The notes under the pieces: model-generated | Told to the model about the DNA's origin: nothing | The model's input: only the letters and a program-made list of their open reading frames with translations | Database searches by the model: none | DNA from: an uncultured Pseudomonas sp. | GTDB lineage: Bacteria; Pseudomonadota; Gammaproteobacteria; Pseudomonadales; Pseudomonadaceae | DNA length: 64,000 nt | NCBI RefSeq assembly: GCF_946885955.1 | Contig: NZ_CAMPHI010000016.1 | Coordinates: forward strand, 40,179 to 104,178 | Direction: 5' to 3' | Part shown: piece by piece, positions 63,764 to 64,000 of the stretch | Numbering within the stretch: the stretch's first letter is position 1 | Layout of the letters: each line of letters begins with the position of its first letter | Translations under genes and position numbers: made by a program

Positions 63764-64000
63764 ATGGAACTCAGATTCAATATCAATATCCGTCCCGATG
63801 CGCTTTTACCGCAATCGGATTCATCTTCGGACTATAAAAACAATTCGCGCACCAACAGCGGCGACGCGCTGGGCGGTCGGTCCTTTGAGGAGTTCGCCGA
63901 GCAGATGGCCATGGCCTTCGTTGCCGAGCTGTTGAAGGGCAACCCCTTGTTGCAGCAACTGCTTGGGGACGGCAACGAGCGCGGCGAAGAATCCATTGGC
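63764..64000 (+). CDS. Harpin/HrpW-like secreted protein, partial (runs off window)
   Basis: The first 79 residues are present. The polar N-terminus is Ser/Asn-rich (DALLPQSDSSSDYKNNSRTN), then helix FEEFAEQMAMAFVAELLKGN followed by PLLQQLLGDGNERG. The helix with ELLK and repeated LL resembles the harpin part of HrpW, but the C-terminal pectate-lyase-like half, if any, is outside the window. CTGGAGGGG precedes the ATG. It lies 93 bp after the dspF-like gene under the same Hrp box. Confidence 0.55.
   Translation, partial: MELRFNINIRPDALLPQSDSSSDYKNNSRTNSGDALGGRSFEEFAEQMAMAFVAELLKGNPLLQQLLGDGNERGEESIG

Overview
The window reads as chromosome of a Pseudomonas species. The evidence is the GC-rich coding style, the gene neighbourhoods (gcl-hyi-glxR beside a second moaA; pqqABCDE with pqqH, ercA and ercS; thrS-infC-rpmI-rplT-pheST-ihfA), and three families of pseudomonad REP palindromes. 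No function was checked by search; all names come from reading the translations and from remembered family members.

Regions. (1) 1-4.7 kb: glyoxylate/hydroxypyruvate pathway (glxR partial, hyi, gcl), a GlcG-like protein and a RutR-like TetR regulator, with RutR-type operators upstream of gcl and of the regulator. (2) 4.9-7.4 kb: moaA, a periplasmic solute-binding protein and a PA2169-type four-helix protein. (3) 7.7-15.9 kb: PQQ biosynthesis (pqqA, B, C, D, E, then the S9 peptidase PqqH), the iron alcohol dehydrogenase ErcA and hybrid kinase ErcS. (4) 15.9-18.7 kb: a PA2779/PA2778 pair (membrane protein plus C39-like lipoprotein peptidase) and a gamma-glutamylputrescine oxidase. (5) 18.8-26.6 kb: tRNA-Val, the thrS-infC-rpmI-rplT-pheS-pheT-ihfA-merR block, and tRNA-Pro. 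(6) 26.6-28.2 kb: a decayed junction with a chemoreceptor fragment, an orphan NarL-type response regulator and the tail of its lost kinase. (7) 28.2-64 kb: a complete Hrp/Hrc group 1 type III secretion island.

The island encodes the regulators HrpS (one enhancer-binding protein, no HrpR seen) and HrpL (ECF sigma factor). It also encodes the export apparatus and sorting platform (hrpJ-hrcV-hrpQ-hrcN-hrpO-hrpP-hrcQRSTU), and the rod, ring, stator and secretin genes (hrpB-hrcJ-hrpD-hrpE, hrpF-hrpG-hrcC-hrpT-hrpV). Two tandem pilin-like genes, the HrpK-type translocator, harpin HrpN, the AvrE/DspE effector and a DspF-like chaperone complete the recognisable set. Several chaperone/effector candidates are not recognised. 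A Vfr/CRP paralogue with a 50-residue tail lies inside the island. HrpN, an unsplit hrcQ, a lone hrpS and the order hrpS-hrpA-hrpB-hrcJ all recall Erwinia/Pantoea clusters more than P. syringae.

Regulation can be read from the DNA. The hrpL promoter has an HrpS-type palindrome, an IHF site and a sigma-54 -24/-12 element in that order. Eleven Hrp boxes (GGAAC-type element, 15-nt spacer, CCAC-type element) sit before the other transcription units. They expose a 58-residue gene, a shortened GTG start for one chaperone, and separate promoters for the two pilin-like genes. ihfA is also in this window. The strongest candidates for undescribed biology are the twin pilins, the HrpL-controlled 58-residue protein, the unrecognised effector/chaperone pairs at 48.0-49.7 kb and 53.8-54.9 kb, and the 543-residue repeat protein upstream of avrE.
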